A stretch of 64,000 nucleotides of DNA from Ochrobactrum vermis (GCF_002975205.1 NZ_PCOC01000003.1:1-64000), one strand, 5' to 3'. Numbered from the stretch's first letter, positions 1-8,678 are shown. Translations and numbers: made by a program. The notes: generated from the letters alone by a model not told the origin.

Positions 1-202
1 TACGCGAGTAAACAATTTCGGCCACGCTGATACGGCGAAAGTCCCCATTATTACTTGGATACCGTAATATCCAACATAGGCGACGAACATCACCTTGAGC
101 AGCGGCGTGATTTCAGAGCCGATAAATATTGTAAGCCTGCGAAGAAAAATTCTCGCCGGACTTATCAATTCTCTCCAAAAGATCGCTCAAGAAATCATGC
201 AT
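1..202 (-). pseudogene. virB6: VirB6-like inner-membrane T4SS protein, N-terminal part, apparent frameshift, cut by window edge
   Basis: Reading the minus strand from the ATG at 202 gives a start of the form MHDFLSDLLERID, then an early stop. One frame over, the reading continues into a hydrophobic segment (GSEITPLLKVMFVAYVGYYG) typical of the first membrane span of VirB6/TrbL-type proteins, the polytopic channel component of type IV secretion. Removing one base from the run of five A at 145-149 joins the two parts. It follows virB5 and a small lipoprotein, the expected place for virB6. It may be a sequencing error or a real frameshift; the rest lies outside the window. Confidence 0.6.
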
Positions 203-214
203 AGCGGCCCCCGA

Positions 215-443
215 CTATTCCGACGCTATCGAATTGATTGCAGCAATGGCGGTCGCTGGATCGCCATTGATAAAGGCCATAGGTCCGCAGTCGTGCCGAA
301 TGTCTTCGGCAAAAGACGTGAGATTTGCTGGACGTTTGCACGGAGCAGTCCTTTTCCTTGACCGTTCCGCAGCCGGCAACACCGGCTGCGATGGCGGTGA
401 GGATAAAGAACTTCAGGAAGATGTTTGCGATATTAGTTTGCAC
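215..443 (-). pseudogene. small exported lipoprotein (VirB7/entry-exclusion position), apparent frameshift
   Basis: The GTG start at 443 overlaps the end of virB5 by 11 bases. The first ~25 residues form a lipoprotein signal ending in VAGCG, so Cys is the likely lipidated residue. The reading then becomes unlike a protein, while another frame continues sensibly to a stop at 215 with a short tail (DIRHDCGPMAFINGDPA). One base too many in the run of four T at 352-355 would explain it. Its place between virB5 and virB6 is where VirB7-like or entry-exclusion lipoproteins sit. I do not recognise the family, so function rests on context. Sequencing error and true mutation are both possible. Confidence 0.55.
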
Positions 444-1155
444 TGTACGTCAACACCTTCTTGGAATTGGAAATGTCGGTGAGGCGGCGCTGATTATCAG
501 TCTGCAACGACGACACGGCACCGTTCATGACGCCGATCAGTTCATTGATGGTCAGCCCTGCTTGGACTTGCAGCTGCGTGTTCTGGTCGATGGAACCTTT
601 AAGGTCCTTTGCCTGACCGATACTCTGCCCGGCCTGTTCAAAAGCGCTTTGGCGCGTCGTTACCGCCTGTTGCGAACCATTTACGAGTGCGGCGACACCA
701 AGCACAGTGTTGACCATCTGTTCATAGGACTTGTCTCCGCTGAAGCTGCTATTTTCTTGCCCCGATAAGTTCTTAACGAGCTGAAGCCCGTTGATGAAAG
801 TGGATGCCACCTTGGCGATGTCACCGCCCATGCTGCCAAAATTTGGCACCCCGCCGGACATAAGGCTGTCAAAAGAGGGCATTGACGATACGCTAAAGCC
901 GTTCCCGACGGCCAGGTTTTGCATCTGGTTGGCATCGCCGCCGCGATCACCGGTAACGGCCTTCAATGTCTCCTCGACCGTTGTCAGGATTTCCTTGTTT
1001 GTCCCGAGAATCTTGTCAGTCGTGACGGAGGTTTGTTTTGCCACTTCATAATTGGCAGCATCGATGACCGGGACACCACCTGCATAAGCCGCCGTGGGAG
1101 CGAACGATGCCGAAGCTACGGCAATCGCTGACGCCGAAATGATCAGTCGTTTCAT
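433..1155 (-). CDS. virB5: VirB5-family minor pilus protein
   Basis: A 240-residue exported protein. A signal peptide of about 25 residues ends at AAYAG, and the mature protein begins GGVPVIDAANY, a start typical of VirB5/TraC minor pilus subunits. The rest is helical, Gln/Ser/Asn-rich and without membrane spans, as expected of a periplasmic or pilus-tip adhesin of a type IV secretion system. The gene lies 11 bases after the transglycosylase gene and overlaps the following lipoprotein, so it belongs to the virB operon. The same mature N-terminal motif occurs in the preceding gene. Confidence 0.75.
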   Translation of the reverse strand: MKRLIISASAIAVASASFAPTAAYAGGVPVIDAANYEVAKQTSVTTDKILGTNKEILTTVEETLKAVTGDRGGDANQMQNLAVGNGFSVSSMPSFDSLMSGGVPNFGSMGGDIAKVASTFINGLQLVKNLSGQENSSFSGDKSYEQMVNTVLGVAALVNGSQQAVTTRQSAFEQAGQSIGQAKDLKGSIDQNTQLQVQAGLTINELIGVMNGAVSSLQTDNQRRLTDISNSKKVLTYSAN

Positions 1156-1166
1156 AATAATCTCCC

Positions 1167-2249
1167 TTATTGAGGATCGAGGTTAAGTTTGATGTTCGCC
1201 TCGCGTTCACGCTGCTGAACGCAAGCCTTTTCTTCCGGATTCCATTCGAGGCCGGTACGGGGATCACAAACGCCGGTCGTTTCTCGGGGCTTGTCGTCTT
1301 TCTTCTTGGACGCAGACGATTGAGATGCGCCAGAAATGCCACTGGCTGAAACTGCATTGCGGCTGTTGAGCAGGTCGGCCATTGAATTGCCGAGGACAAT
1401 CACCTGGTTGACCATTTCGAGGTTCGCATTTCGAGCGCCGGCGTTGTGATCCCAACTGTCTTGAATTGTGCCGGACTGGATACCGCCGAGCTGCTGAAGC
1501 CATGAGGCGACGTTGGCGGTACTTTCCTGTGTTGCCTGCGTCGTTGCCATCGAATTGATGGTCGAATCCCGCATACCGGAATATGCTGTATCGCCGCCGC
1601 CGTAGTTCATGGGCAGGTCCTTTGATCCGCCGAACGCCGGAGTCCATTTCTGCGTGATATTCCGGACGTACCCCTGCGTTTCCTTGAACGGGGGAATGCC
1701 GCCATATTTTTTAACGTTGCCAGCGCCAGCATTGTACGCTGCAAGGGCGAGGTTGGCGTTGCCGTTGAAACGCTTGAGCTGCTGTTTAAGATAACGAGCA
1801 CCACCGCGCAGGTTCTGTTCAATGTTATGGGGATCTACGCCCAACTCTTTAGCGGTATCAGGCATCAACTGAGCCAAACCGATAGCTCCCACGCCCGATT
1901 TCGCGCATGGATTAAAGCGGCTTTCCTGATAAACGAGTCCTAGAAACAGATTCTCGTCTACACCCTCTTCGCGCGCCACTCGTTTGACCAACCCGGAAAT
2001 TTCTGGATTGGCTTTGGCGGCTGCAACGGGATCGTCCTTGCGCCCTGGTCGGTAGACGGCACATGTTACGCTCTTGTTGAGGGAAAACCGGTCTTTATTC
2101 GTCTGCTCGATCTCGGACGTTTTTTGATCACGAACCGTTCTTTCGGACAAATTTGACCCGTCAATGACAGGAACGCCACCAGCCAATGCTGACAAAGGCA
2201 TGGTCGCTGACGCCAAAAATATGCATAGAGCAGTTTTCTTATGCATCAT
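1167..2249 (-). CDS. lytic transglycosylase with VirB5-like N-terminus (second VirB1-type protein)
   Basis: I chose the ATG at 2249 (an ATG also follows at 2246); it overlaps the end of virB4 and has GAGAGGA just before it. The 360-residue product has a signal peptide (about 1-23), a mature start GGVPVIDGSN shared with the following VirB5, then a soluble lytic transglycosylase domain at about 85-215 with catalytic Glu109 in VYQESRFNP and the motifs GLAQLMP and AAYNAGAGNV. The Ser/Gln-rich tail ends in a segment with two Cys. It should cut peptidoglycan to let the secretion apparatus cross the wall. It is unusual because virB1 is already present upstream. Confidence 0.8.
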   Translation of the reverse strand: MMHKKTALCIFLASATMPLSALAGGVPVIDGSNLSERTVRDQKTSEIEQTNKDRFSLNKSVTCAVYRPGRKDDPVAAAKANPEISGLVKRVAREEGVDENLFLGLVYQESRFNPCAKSGVGAIGLAQLMPDTAKELGVDPHNIEQNLRGGARYLKQQLKRFNGNANLALAAYNAGAGNVKKYGGIPPFKETQGYVRNITQKWTPAFGGSKDLPMNYGGGDTAYSGMRDSTINSMATTQATQESTANVASWLQQLGGIQSGTIQDSWDHNAGARNANLEMVNQVIVLGNSMADLLNSRNAVSASGISGASQSSASKKKDDKPRETTGVCDPRTGLEWNPEEKACVQQREREANIKLNLDPQ

Positions 2250-4656
2250 TCCTCTCCCATCCGCAGAATTCAGCCAACCAGTTTTCAGGCTCATCGCCAT
2301 ATCGTTCCCGCAGCGCAGCACATTCTTCGACGGTCTCTTTTCGACCCGACAGCACTTTGACGAGATCAGGCATTTTCGAGAGATCGAGACGGGCAATGAC
2401 TGAGTCATTCCCGTGCTTGACGAGAAACGTGCGCTTTTCAGGCGGGGTGTTTTTGATGAAATTGAATTCTTTAACCGTCAGGCCAAAGCGTTTGATGTAG
2501 CTCTCTTCGTCAGCGCGCGGGTTCGGGAAATGAATATTCGTGGCCGATTGCTCAATAAGGGTGTGAGACGCCTTTGCTTTGGCAATATCCGCTGCCGACT
2601 GAGTTCCGAAACCTACAATTCCGTTGAGCTTACGGATGGTTTTCATCTTATCGATGATGAAATGACTGAACGTTTCATCCATAAGCAGCTGCCAGCCTTC
2701 GTCCATGAAGAACATGACAGGATCGCCGTTCAGAAGCTCATCGAGACGGTGATAAAGGTACATCAGTGCGGGGGTTCGGATATCCTCGTTGCCGAGGATG
2801 CTGGTCATATCGAAACCGAAGACACTACGCCCGGAGAATGACAGCACATCGTGCTGCGCATTGAACAGCCACGCTTTTTCGCCATCGATCCAAGGACGCA
2901 ACCTTGACGCCAGGTCGTTCGCATCTGCCCGCGATCTGCCTACCAAGAGTCCCGAAAGGTTTGGTAAGTTGCGCTGAGCTGCCGGCTCTTCCATGATACG
3001 GGCAATTGCCCGTTCCAGCGTGTCTGCGTCCTCCTGGCTGAAGTCGCGTTGATCGCTAGATCGCAACATTGATTTCAAAAGGCGAAGCAGAAAATCACGA
3101 TTGGGGCCGGTGTTTTCCAGCTGAAGCGGATTGAAACCAGTCGGTGTTCCCGGGGAGAGAACTTCGTAAGCTCCCCCCATGGCACGCACGAAAATCTCGG
3201 CACCTCTATCCTTGTCAAAAAAGACAGCTTTAGGGGTAGGGCTGATGCGCATCGCCTGCGCCAGCAAGAATGTCAGGGCGACGGTCTTACCGGAGCCAGT
3301 AGGGCCAGTGACAAGGAAGTGACCAATATCGCGACGATGAAAGTTGAACCAGTATGGGGTTTGCGAGGTGGTCTCTAGTATCGTGATCGGCAGACCCCAA
3401 TGAAGATTGTCCGATTGACCGGTCGCGAAATTGTGCATCGATGACAGGCCGGAGAAATTTGCCGAAGACAGCATGGCCTTTCGCGCACGATAGCTATGGT
3501 TGCCGGGCAATTGTGCCCAGAAGGACGCTTCAAGGTTCATATCCTCGCGCAGCCAGTTGTTGTTCATGTCGGTCAGGCAGCTACCAAGCTCGGAAACTGC
3601 TTTGCTCAAACCTTCAAGGTCGCGAGACAGGCAAAGCAAAGAGAAATGGTGAATGCCAAAAACAGCCTCCTGATTCATGAGGCTGTTAAGCGCGAAGTCG
3701 ATATCGCTTTCGACTGCACTTCCGGACTCATCCGACGCGGCAATCTGGCGCTGAAGCCGGGTGATACGCTCCAGCGCAATGGGTTTGTCGGAAATTGTGA
3801 AGCTTTGTGTCAGGATGAACTCATGATTCACCTGCAACAGTCCATCCAGCATTCCGGGACCGGTGTATGGCGAATATTCTTTGATAGAGAGCATCGCGCC
3901 ATAACGATTGTCCTCATCGGTGGCGGCTTGCGTTTGCATCGCTCGCTTACCGAAATGTAGGCGTGACGTTCCGACGTAATTTCGAATTCCCATCCGGGGA
4001 AGACGCATTTTGCGTGGCACGCCGCAGGTCAGAATGGTGTTTATGAACTCGCACGGTTCGGAATGTGGCTCTCCATCGCGATAAGTTATACCGAGCTCGC
4101 GCGCGCCATATTTCTGCAGCTCGCGCGTCATGCTGGAAACGAGCTCTTCGAGTTCGGTCACTGTTTCACGCGTTTGCTGATCTCGAACCTCAGCGCCTCC
4201 AGAACGGGTAAATGCACGACTTACTATGTCGCTGAGGCCGAGGGCGCCACGCATATTAGTCCGCACGATCGAGAGATAAATTTCATTGGCGAACATGCGC
4301 TTATGGCGTAACTGGCTCATATAGCGGTTATTCAGCTGTTCGCAGAACGCATCATCGAATGCGCCGCCGATTTCGGAGTCAACCTGTCTGCGTATTACTG
4401 TCGACCAGACAGAAAAGCGGCTCGATCCAAGCGCTCGAATGATCGTATTTTGAACATTCGAGCGCATATTCAGTTCGGCTTGATCTTCGGTTTGGAAAAA
4501 GAGACCGTCGAGTTTGATGACCGACAAGAGTGCGCCGTTTTCCAAGCCGATCACTGTATCCGACATATGCCTCAGATATGGGATATGCGAAGCCATAGGC
4601 CGCTCATTATGAGCGACCTTGCCAAATCCGAGTTCTTCTCTGACGACTTTCAACAT
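2239..4656 (-). CDS. virB4: VirB4 conjugal transfer ATPase
   Basis: An 805-residue protein of usual VirB4 length. The C-terminal half carries Walker A GPTGSGKT at 451-458 and a Walker B segment MFFMDEGWQLL, followed by the VirB4-typical RKLNGIVGFGTQSAADI. VirB4 is the inner-membrane-associated ATPase that powers pilus biogenesis and substrate transfer. It starts four bases after virB3 and overlaps the next gene, so it is translated in an operon. It looks intact. Confidence 0.95.
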   Translation of the reverse strand: MLKVVREELGFGKVAHNERPMASHIPYLRHMSDTVIGLENGALLSVIKLDGLFFQTEDQAELNMRSNVQNTIIRALGSSRFSVWSTVIRRQVDSEIGGAFDDAFCEQLNNRYMSQLRHKRMFANEIYLSIVRTNMRGALGLSDIVSRAFTRSGGAEVRDQQTRETVTELEELVSSMTRELQKYGARELGITYRDGEPHSEPCEFINTILTCGVPRKMRLPRMGIRNYVGTSRLHFGKRAMQTQAATDEDNRYGAMLSIKEYSPYTGPGMLDGLLQVNHEFILTQSFTISDKPIALERITRLQRQIAASDESGSAVESDIDFALNSLMNQEAVFGIHHFSLLCLSRDLEGLSKAVSELGSCLTDMNNNWLREDMNLEASFWAQLPGNHSYRARKAMLSSANFSGLSSMHNFATGQSDNLHWGLPITILETTSQTPYWFNFHRRDIGHFLVTGPTGSGKTVALTFLLAQAMRISPTPKAVFFDKDRGAEIFVRAMGGAYEVLSPGTPTGFNPLQLENTGPNRDFLLRLLKSMLRSSDQRDFSQEDADTLERAIARIMEEPAAQRNLPNLSGLLVGRSRADANDLASRLRPWIDGEKAWLFNAQHDVLSFSGRSVFGFDMTSILGNEDIRTPALMYLYHRLDELLNGDPVMFFMDEGWQLLMDETFSHFIIDKMKTIRKLNGIVGFGTQSAADIAKAKASHTLIEQSATNIHFPNPRADEESYIKRFGLTVKEFNFIKNTPPEKRTFLVKHGNDSVIARLDLSKMPDLVKVLSGRKETVEECAALRERYGDEPENWLAEFCGWERNDA

Positions 4657-4659
4657 TAG

Positions 4660-4959
4660 CTAAGGTCCGTACGAATTTGTTCCCCAGAAGGACTTGTTGC
4701 GTGTGCGAGGCGTTTTGCGCGCGGTGACTTCAAGCACATCGAGAATTTTGTTGTCCCAAGCGCAAAGGGAGAACAGAACCGCATAGCTGATCGGGGCCAG
4801 GAGCAGGGTCCAGAACGACTTGCTGACCAGCCATGCTATGATTGTGATGCCGATAACGACGACGACTGCCATATACGGGACACCCCACATGGTGGGAGAT
4901 CGGGTTAACCCGATTACCAACGGTGTCAGCTGCGGCTTTACATCCTCGTACTCAGCCAT
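4660..4959 (-). CDS. virB3: VirB3 inner-membrane protein
   Basis: A 99-residue protein with two closely spaced hydrophobic segments (about 27-47 and 50-68) preceded by the VirB3-like sequence LVIGLTRSPTMWGVPY. VirB3 works with VirB4 in pilus assembly. The gene sits between virB2 and virB4 with gaps of two and three bases, the standard order. Function is assigned from size, topology, the motif and position together. Confidence 0.88.
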   Translation of the reverse strand: MAEYEDVKPQLTPLVIGLTRSPTMWGVPYMAVVVVIGITIIAWLVSKSFWTLLLAPISYAVLFSLCAWDNKILDVLEVTARKTPRTRNKSFWGTNSYGP

Positions 4960-4961
4960 CG

Positions 4962-5309
4962 CTAGTTTCCAACCGTGCTAATCAGCTCGTCGACGATTGA
5001 TGGAGCACCGAAAACAAGACCGATTCCGAGGATCACACCGCCCGCAAGAAACCAAGACAGTCGGCCAGCAAATGCGAGGAAACCGAGCGCCATAACAGCG
5101 ATGATCGCAAACAGACGACCAATAGGGCCGCTAATGAAATCAACGATAGCTTGAAATACTGTCTGAACCGGCGCGAAGGCACCATTAACGCCACCTGACT
5201 GTGCAAACGCCAAATCCGCCCCGACAATTTGCGCAGCAGCCAGCAAACCAAGGCAGACTGCCAGCTTTGAAGCGCTGATATGCCAAACCTTATTCTGTTC
5301 GTTGATCAT
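4962..5309 (-). CDS. virB2: VirB2 major pilin
   Basis: A 115-residue protein with a long signal peptide (to about AFAQ, residue 37) and two membrane-spanning hydrophobic stretches in the mature part, separated by a short Arg-containing loop (FAGRLSW). This is the architecture of VirB2/TrbC pilins. Its place directly after virB1 and before virB3 supports the call. The mature product would be about 78 residues. Confidence 0.9.
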   Translation of the reverse strand: MINEQNKVWHISASKLAVCLGLLAAAQIVGADLAFAQSGGVNGAFAPVQTVFQAIVDFISGPIGRLFAIIAVMALGFLAFAGRLSWFLAGGVILGIGLVFGAPSIVDELISTVGN

Positions 5310-5320
5310 CCTTCTCTCCT

Positions 5321-6265
5321 TTAAAAATGCATCACGCCACCAACGAAGGTGCCGGTTTTCTTGACTGCAATGACCCCGGATTGAGTTTCGCTCGCCATGA
5401 CCGGCGAGGATCTGCGACCGCTCGCAACGAGCTTCTTTTTCGGCGCTGGCATGGTTACGCCAAGCTGGTAATTGACGACCTTTGCGACGTATCCGACGGT
5501 TTCCTTGAACGGTGGAACGCCGCCGTACTCATAGATGCGGCCTTCGCCTGCGTTATAGGCAGCGGCAACAAGCAGGGGGTTTTGGAACTCGTCCAAAAGC
5601 ACCCGGAGATACTTAACGCCGCCTTCAATATTTGACGCCGGATCACAGACGTCGCGGACGCCGAAGCGCTCAGCGGTTCCCGGCATGAGCTGCATCGGCC
5701 CGCGTGCGCCTTTGTCTGAATTGCGGGAACGATCGAACTGGCTTTCTGCCCAGGTGATGGCGGTAGCAAACAGAGCGTCGACTTGATGTCGGCGAGCGGC
5801 CTGTTCGACCAGAGTTTTGATTTCCTCTGGTGTTAGCGGGGAGGGGCCGCATTCGGGAGTGGATACAGCGGCCTGCTTAGTAGAACGCATATCACCTAAA
5901 CGGGCAGATTCGTCCTGAAGAGAGATAGCCGGATCGGTAATATCGGCGAGAGAGCCAGTTGCTATTACGGTGCTGGATACATTGCCAATATGGTTATTCG
6001 TGTTGGTGCCGTTGCCGCTTTTATCTTCCGCAGAAACGATGCCATCAGAACCCACGACAAATTCTTTGCTTTCGCTTGTCCAGCGGCGGTTGATTACAGT
6101 CAAATCCGAGCGTGATCCGGATGCCTTGTGAGTTGCGGCCTCGGCGTCGCCATCTTGCGCGAAAGGCGCAATTGCGCCTCTTTCTTCTGCGCAAGTGGCG
6201 GCAATCCCGAACGGGATGAACAATGTGGCGCTTAGCAGTAGCGCTTTGATTGAAAGCCTCTCCAT
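5321..6265 (-). CDS. virB1: VirB1-like lytic transglycosylase
   Basis: A 314-residue exported protein: signal peptide about 1-26, a low-complexity linker to about 140, then a soluble lytic transglycosylase domain (about 145-275) with catalytic Glu174 in WAESQFDRS, GPMQLMPGTAERFGV, and AAYNAGEGRIYEYGG. It opens peptidoglycan for the secretion channel. As first gene of the virB operon it is divergent from the gene at 6440. The ribosome site AAGGG plus CTAGA stands right before its ATG, the same leader as the divergent gene. Confidence 0.88.
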   Translation of the reverse strand: MERLSIKALLLSATLFIPFGIAATCAEERGAIAPFAQDGDAEAATHKASGSRSDLTVINRRWTSESKEFVVGSDGIVSAEDKSGNGTNTNNHIGNVSSTVIATGSLADITDPAISLQDESARLGDMRSTKQAAVSTPECGPSPLTPEEIKTLVEQAARRHQVDALFATAITWAESQFDRSRNSDKGARGPMQLMPGTAERFGVRDVCDPASNIEGGVKYLRVLLDEFQNPLLVAAAYNAGEGRIYEYGGVPPFKETVGYVAKVVNYQLGVTMPAPKKKLVASGRRSSPVMASETQSGVIAVKKTGTFVGGVMHF

Positions 6266-6439
6266 TCTAGCCCTTTAGCTCCTGTCGCAGACCTCACATG
6301 CTCTGTTGAGGTTGCAGCGAAAACCGATTAAGTTCATATAGCATGATACCGATTTGGCTAAGTGATACATGCTTTTTTGCAAATCATAAACCCCCTATGA
6401 ACAGGGAAAACGAATAAGCAAGACGGTAAGGGCTAGAAA
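6266..6439. promoter_or_regulatory. divergent control region between virB operon and exported-protein operon
   Basis: This 174-base AT-rich gap separates two divergent operons. Each end carries the same ten bases AAGGGCTAGA next to the start codon, at 6266-6275 on the minus strand and 6428-6437 on the plus strand, forming an inverted repeat across the gap. Each contains a ribosome site (AAGGG) 5-7 bases before its ATG. No clear sigma-70 promoter pair could be fixed by eye. Confidence 0.5.
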
Positions 6440-7048
6440 ATGAAGAGAACCATCGCAATCGCAATGAGCAGTTGTATGTTGGCAACAGCCGCAATCGCAG
6501 CGCCTGCAATCAACAAGGATTACATCAAGTCGCTGGCATCGCCGGGGAAGACCGTGCTTGTCATTGAGTATTATGACGGAGACGGAAAAGTTACGGCTCG
6601 GAAGGGGTTTGCATCCGCCTCGGGCTATAAGGCAACTTCACCGACCGAATTTCGGGTTGATGATAAGACCCTTCTGAATCTGTACGGGCTAGAAGCCTGC
6701 AAAGGCGAAATGGTCAATCGCAAGGATGATTTTGCTGGTTCTTGCACTGACTACGCCAAGCAGCAGCTGCAGATCATGTTGCAGTCGCCGAAGGTTCTCT
6801 TTTGTCGGGCATTTGTAAGTGAAGAGAGCGCACCCAAACAAAATGTGACGTGCTACGGCTATTACAATTACCCCGGGAGCCTGGACACGGTTGATATGCT
6901 CGAAGAGCAATTGCTCTCTCTTGGCGCGCTCCGCATTGCGAAATCGAAAGACGGGAAGCTAGATCGTCCCGATCTGGAGAACGCGCAGAAGATTGGAGAA
7001 GTCGGCTCCTATGGTATGTGGGCCGATCCGCGGGTGAAGGCCCAATGA
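6440..7048 (+). CDS. exported protein, possible nuclease-fold (SNase-like)
   Basis: A 202-residue protein with an N-terminal signal peptide (to about AIAAP, residue 22). The body has features seen in staphylococcal-nuclease-like proteins of conjugative plasmids: LLNLYGLEACKG, a Cys-containing CTDYAKQQLQ segment, and a C-terminal YGMWADP resembling the YGLWA ending of that family. The usual catalytic Arg/Glu residues are not obvious, so it may be an inactive or diverged member. It is the first of three genes linked by ATGA overlaps, divergent from the virB operon. Exact function is unknown. Confidence 0.6.
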   Translation: MKRTIAIAMSSCMLATAAIAAPAINKDYIKSLASPGKTVLVIEYYDGDGKVTARKGFASASGYKATSPTEFRVDDKTLLNLYGLEACKGEMVNRKDDFAGSCTDYAKQQLQIMLQSPKVLFCRAFVSEESAPKQNVTCYGYYNYPGSLDTVDMLEEQLLSLGALRIAKSKDGKLDRPDLENAQKIGEVGSYGMWADPRVKAQ

Positions 7049-7584
7049 AGCCAGCCCTATTATCGCTCTGCATGGTCCTTTTATCGACGACGGCTTTTGC
7101 AGCCCCGGAGGGATATTTCGACCTCCAGCCGGGCGTTACTTTGGAAACTGGCGATACGTGGGTCTCAGAAGGCCAGCGCTATCGCCTCTATGGTGTTCAG
7201 TCATGCCTTCGAGGAACTGCTTTCACTGACACGACCGGAAACAAGAACGACTGCGGTGAGGCGTCGCTTGCCGTATTCGCCGCTTATATCAAAGACACCA
7301 AACCGGTGTGCGCTCCCGTAGCGCAAACTGCCGATACTTCTTATGTCATTTGCTACGCCACAATCGGCGGAAATCGCCTCGATTTAGCGACGGTGTTGAT
7401 TACGAGCGGCTATGCCTTTGCCGCGCTGAAGGCTGACGGGCTTCCCTACTATCCAGCATACGCAGTGGCCGAACAGGAAGCTCGTGAGAAGCGGGCAGGC
7501 CTCTGGCAATTCGAAGACGTTCAGCATCCTGCCATCCTGTTGAGCAAATCGGCAAACGAACGGACGAGGAATGCCCAACAATGA
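7045..7584 (+). CDS. exported protein, SNase-like fold
   Basis: The ATG at 7045 overlaps the previous stop as ATGA, so I chose it over an upstream in-frame start. The 179-residue product has a signal peptide (about 1-18, ending AFAAP), the segment QRYRLYGVQSC, which resembles the VRLYGIDAPE strand of thermonucleases, and the ending AREKRAGLWQF, a typical nuclease-family C-terminus. It shares this plan with both neighbours. Catalytic residues are not confidently visible, so I call the fold, not the activity. Confidence 0.62.
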   Translation: MKPALLSLCMVLLSTTAFAAPEGYFDLQPGVTLETGDTWVSEGQRYRLYGVQSCLRGTAFTDTTGNKNDCGEASLAVFAAYIKDTKPVCAPVAQTADTSYVICYATIGGNRLDLATVLITSGYAFAALKADGLPYYPAYAVAEQEAREKRAGLWQFEDVQHPAILLSKSANERTRNAQQ

Positions 7585-8270
7585 AATATCTGATCGTAGC
7601 AATGTCATTTGCCCTCGCATCGACACCAGCATTCGCAGCTGATGCTATTAAACGCGCGCCAGCTGCCAGCGTACCGGTTCAACCTAGCCAGCCGGCACCG
7701 CTTCCAATCCTCAAGGGTCGTGTCGCGGTTATTGATGGTCGGACCCTCTGGTTTCCCACTTATGCCCAACGAGTTCGGCTTGCGGATATTGACGCGTGCG
7801 AATTGCCTCAATGGGCGCTTGATCCGAAATGGACGAACAGGGACGTCACGAAAGCACCGCCGCCTGTACCCTGTGGACCCTTTGCAAAAGCTTGGCTCAA
7901 AAGAACGATCGGGGCGTCCGCCGTCTCCTGCGCTGTCGTCGGCTATGATGCTGAAGGCATGGCACGAGCAAGATGCATATCACGGGGACGCGACCTAGCT
8001 CTCGAAATGCTTCGCGTGGGTTGGGCGAGGGTAGATTCACCCTACCTCAGCCACCCTCAATATATAGGCTATCAGCGTGCCGCCATGTCGGCGCGATATG
8101 GCATGTGGGCGACTTATGTTCTGGATATGAATGAGTGGCGGCGCAAGGCCGTCGACAAAACGCTCGATCGTCAGCCAATCGCGGATTTCAACCTACTCGT
8201 AGAGCGCAAAAGCGAGATCTCTCCCCCGTTTGCCGACGCGCGCAGAAAACCAAAAAGGACAGACCGATAG
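7581..8270 (+). CDS. exported thermonuclease-like protein
   Basis: A 229-residue protein with a signal peptide (about 1-20) and a Pro-rich linker, then RVAVIDGRTLWFP, QRVRLADIDACELPQ, and SARYGMWATYV. This matches the order of thermonuclease elements (V-x-DGDT-hydrophobic, VRLxGIDAPE, GLW) better than its two neighbours. The catalytic positions are altered: ID-ACELPQ in place of ID-APExxQ. It overlaps the previous gene by four bases (ATGA). Three such genes in a row beside a conjugation operon suggests a role at the cell surface or in transfer, but that is inference. Confidence 0.65.
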   Translation: MKYLIVAMSFALASTPAFAADAIKRAPAASVPVQPSQPAPLPILKGRVAVIDGRTLWFPTYAQRVRLADIDACELPQWALDPKWTNRDVTKAPPPVPCGPFAKAWLKRTIGASAVSCAVVGYDAEGMARARCISRGRDLALEMLRVGWARVDSPYLSHPQYIGYQRAAMSARYGMWATYVLDMNEWRRKAVDKTLDRQPIADFNLLVERKSEISPPFADARRKPKRTDR

Positions 8271-8516
8271 TTGTCGGAGATCGCTCATATTGCGCTCAAT
8301 TTCGCGCGCGATCCCATGGCCTGCTTGTTGCTGGCCATCCTGCTATCGTTTTTGCTTATCATCCCGTCGTCGAAAATCTGGTGGGTCCACGGCATAATCG
8401 CTGCCCTTTTCCTCACCGTATCGCTGTTTTTCCACGAACAAAGGCAAATGTCGTTCGATGCGTTCTTGATCGGCGTCTTTGCCTATCCAGCGGTATGCCG
8501 CGACATTCCCAATTAG
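8271..8516 (+). CDS. small two-span membrane protein
   Basis: This 81-residue reading frame starts with TTG directly after the previous stop. It has two hydrophobic segments (about 16-34 and 36-54) separated by a short loop, SSKIWW. I do not recognise the family. Its tight coupling to the exported-protein genes and its membrane topology suggest a small accessory membrane protein of the same operon. Confidence 0.5.
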   Translation: MSEIAHIALNFARDPMACLLLAILLSFLLIIPSSKIWWVHGIIAALFLTVSLFFHEQRQMSFDAFLIGVFAYPAVCRDIPN

Positions 8517-8519
8517 CTC

Positions 8520-8666
8520 TTGGTCTATCGAGTTGGAATTTACTGGTTTTCTGCGTTCACACTTATCGCCCTATGCAGCTACGCGGCCGGAGATCTCATC
8601 ACACGGTCCCCCGTTCACGCCCGAGACATGTTGCCTACCGGGTTGGTTTCAACAGCTACAATATGA
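8520..8666 (+). CDS. possible 48-residue single-span protein
   Basis: A short frame with a TTG start three bases after the preceding stop, containing one hydrophobic stretch (GIYWFSAFTLIALCSYAAG) and a polar tail. It fills an otherwise empty gap in a tightly packed operon and ends 12 bases before the next gene. There is no family match. It is supported only by context and composition. Confidence 0.35.
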   Translation: MVYRVGIYWFSAFTLIALCSYAAGDLITRSPVHARDMLPTGLVSTATI

Positions 8667-8678
8667 GGATGACCTGAA

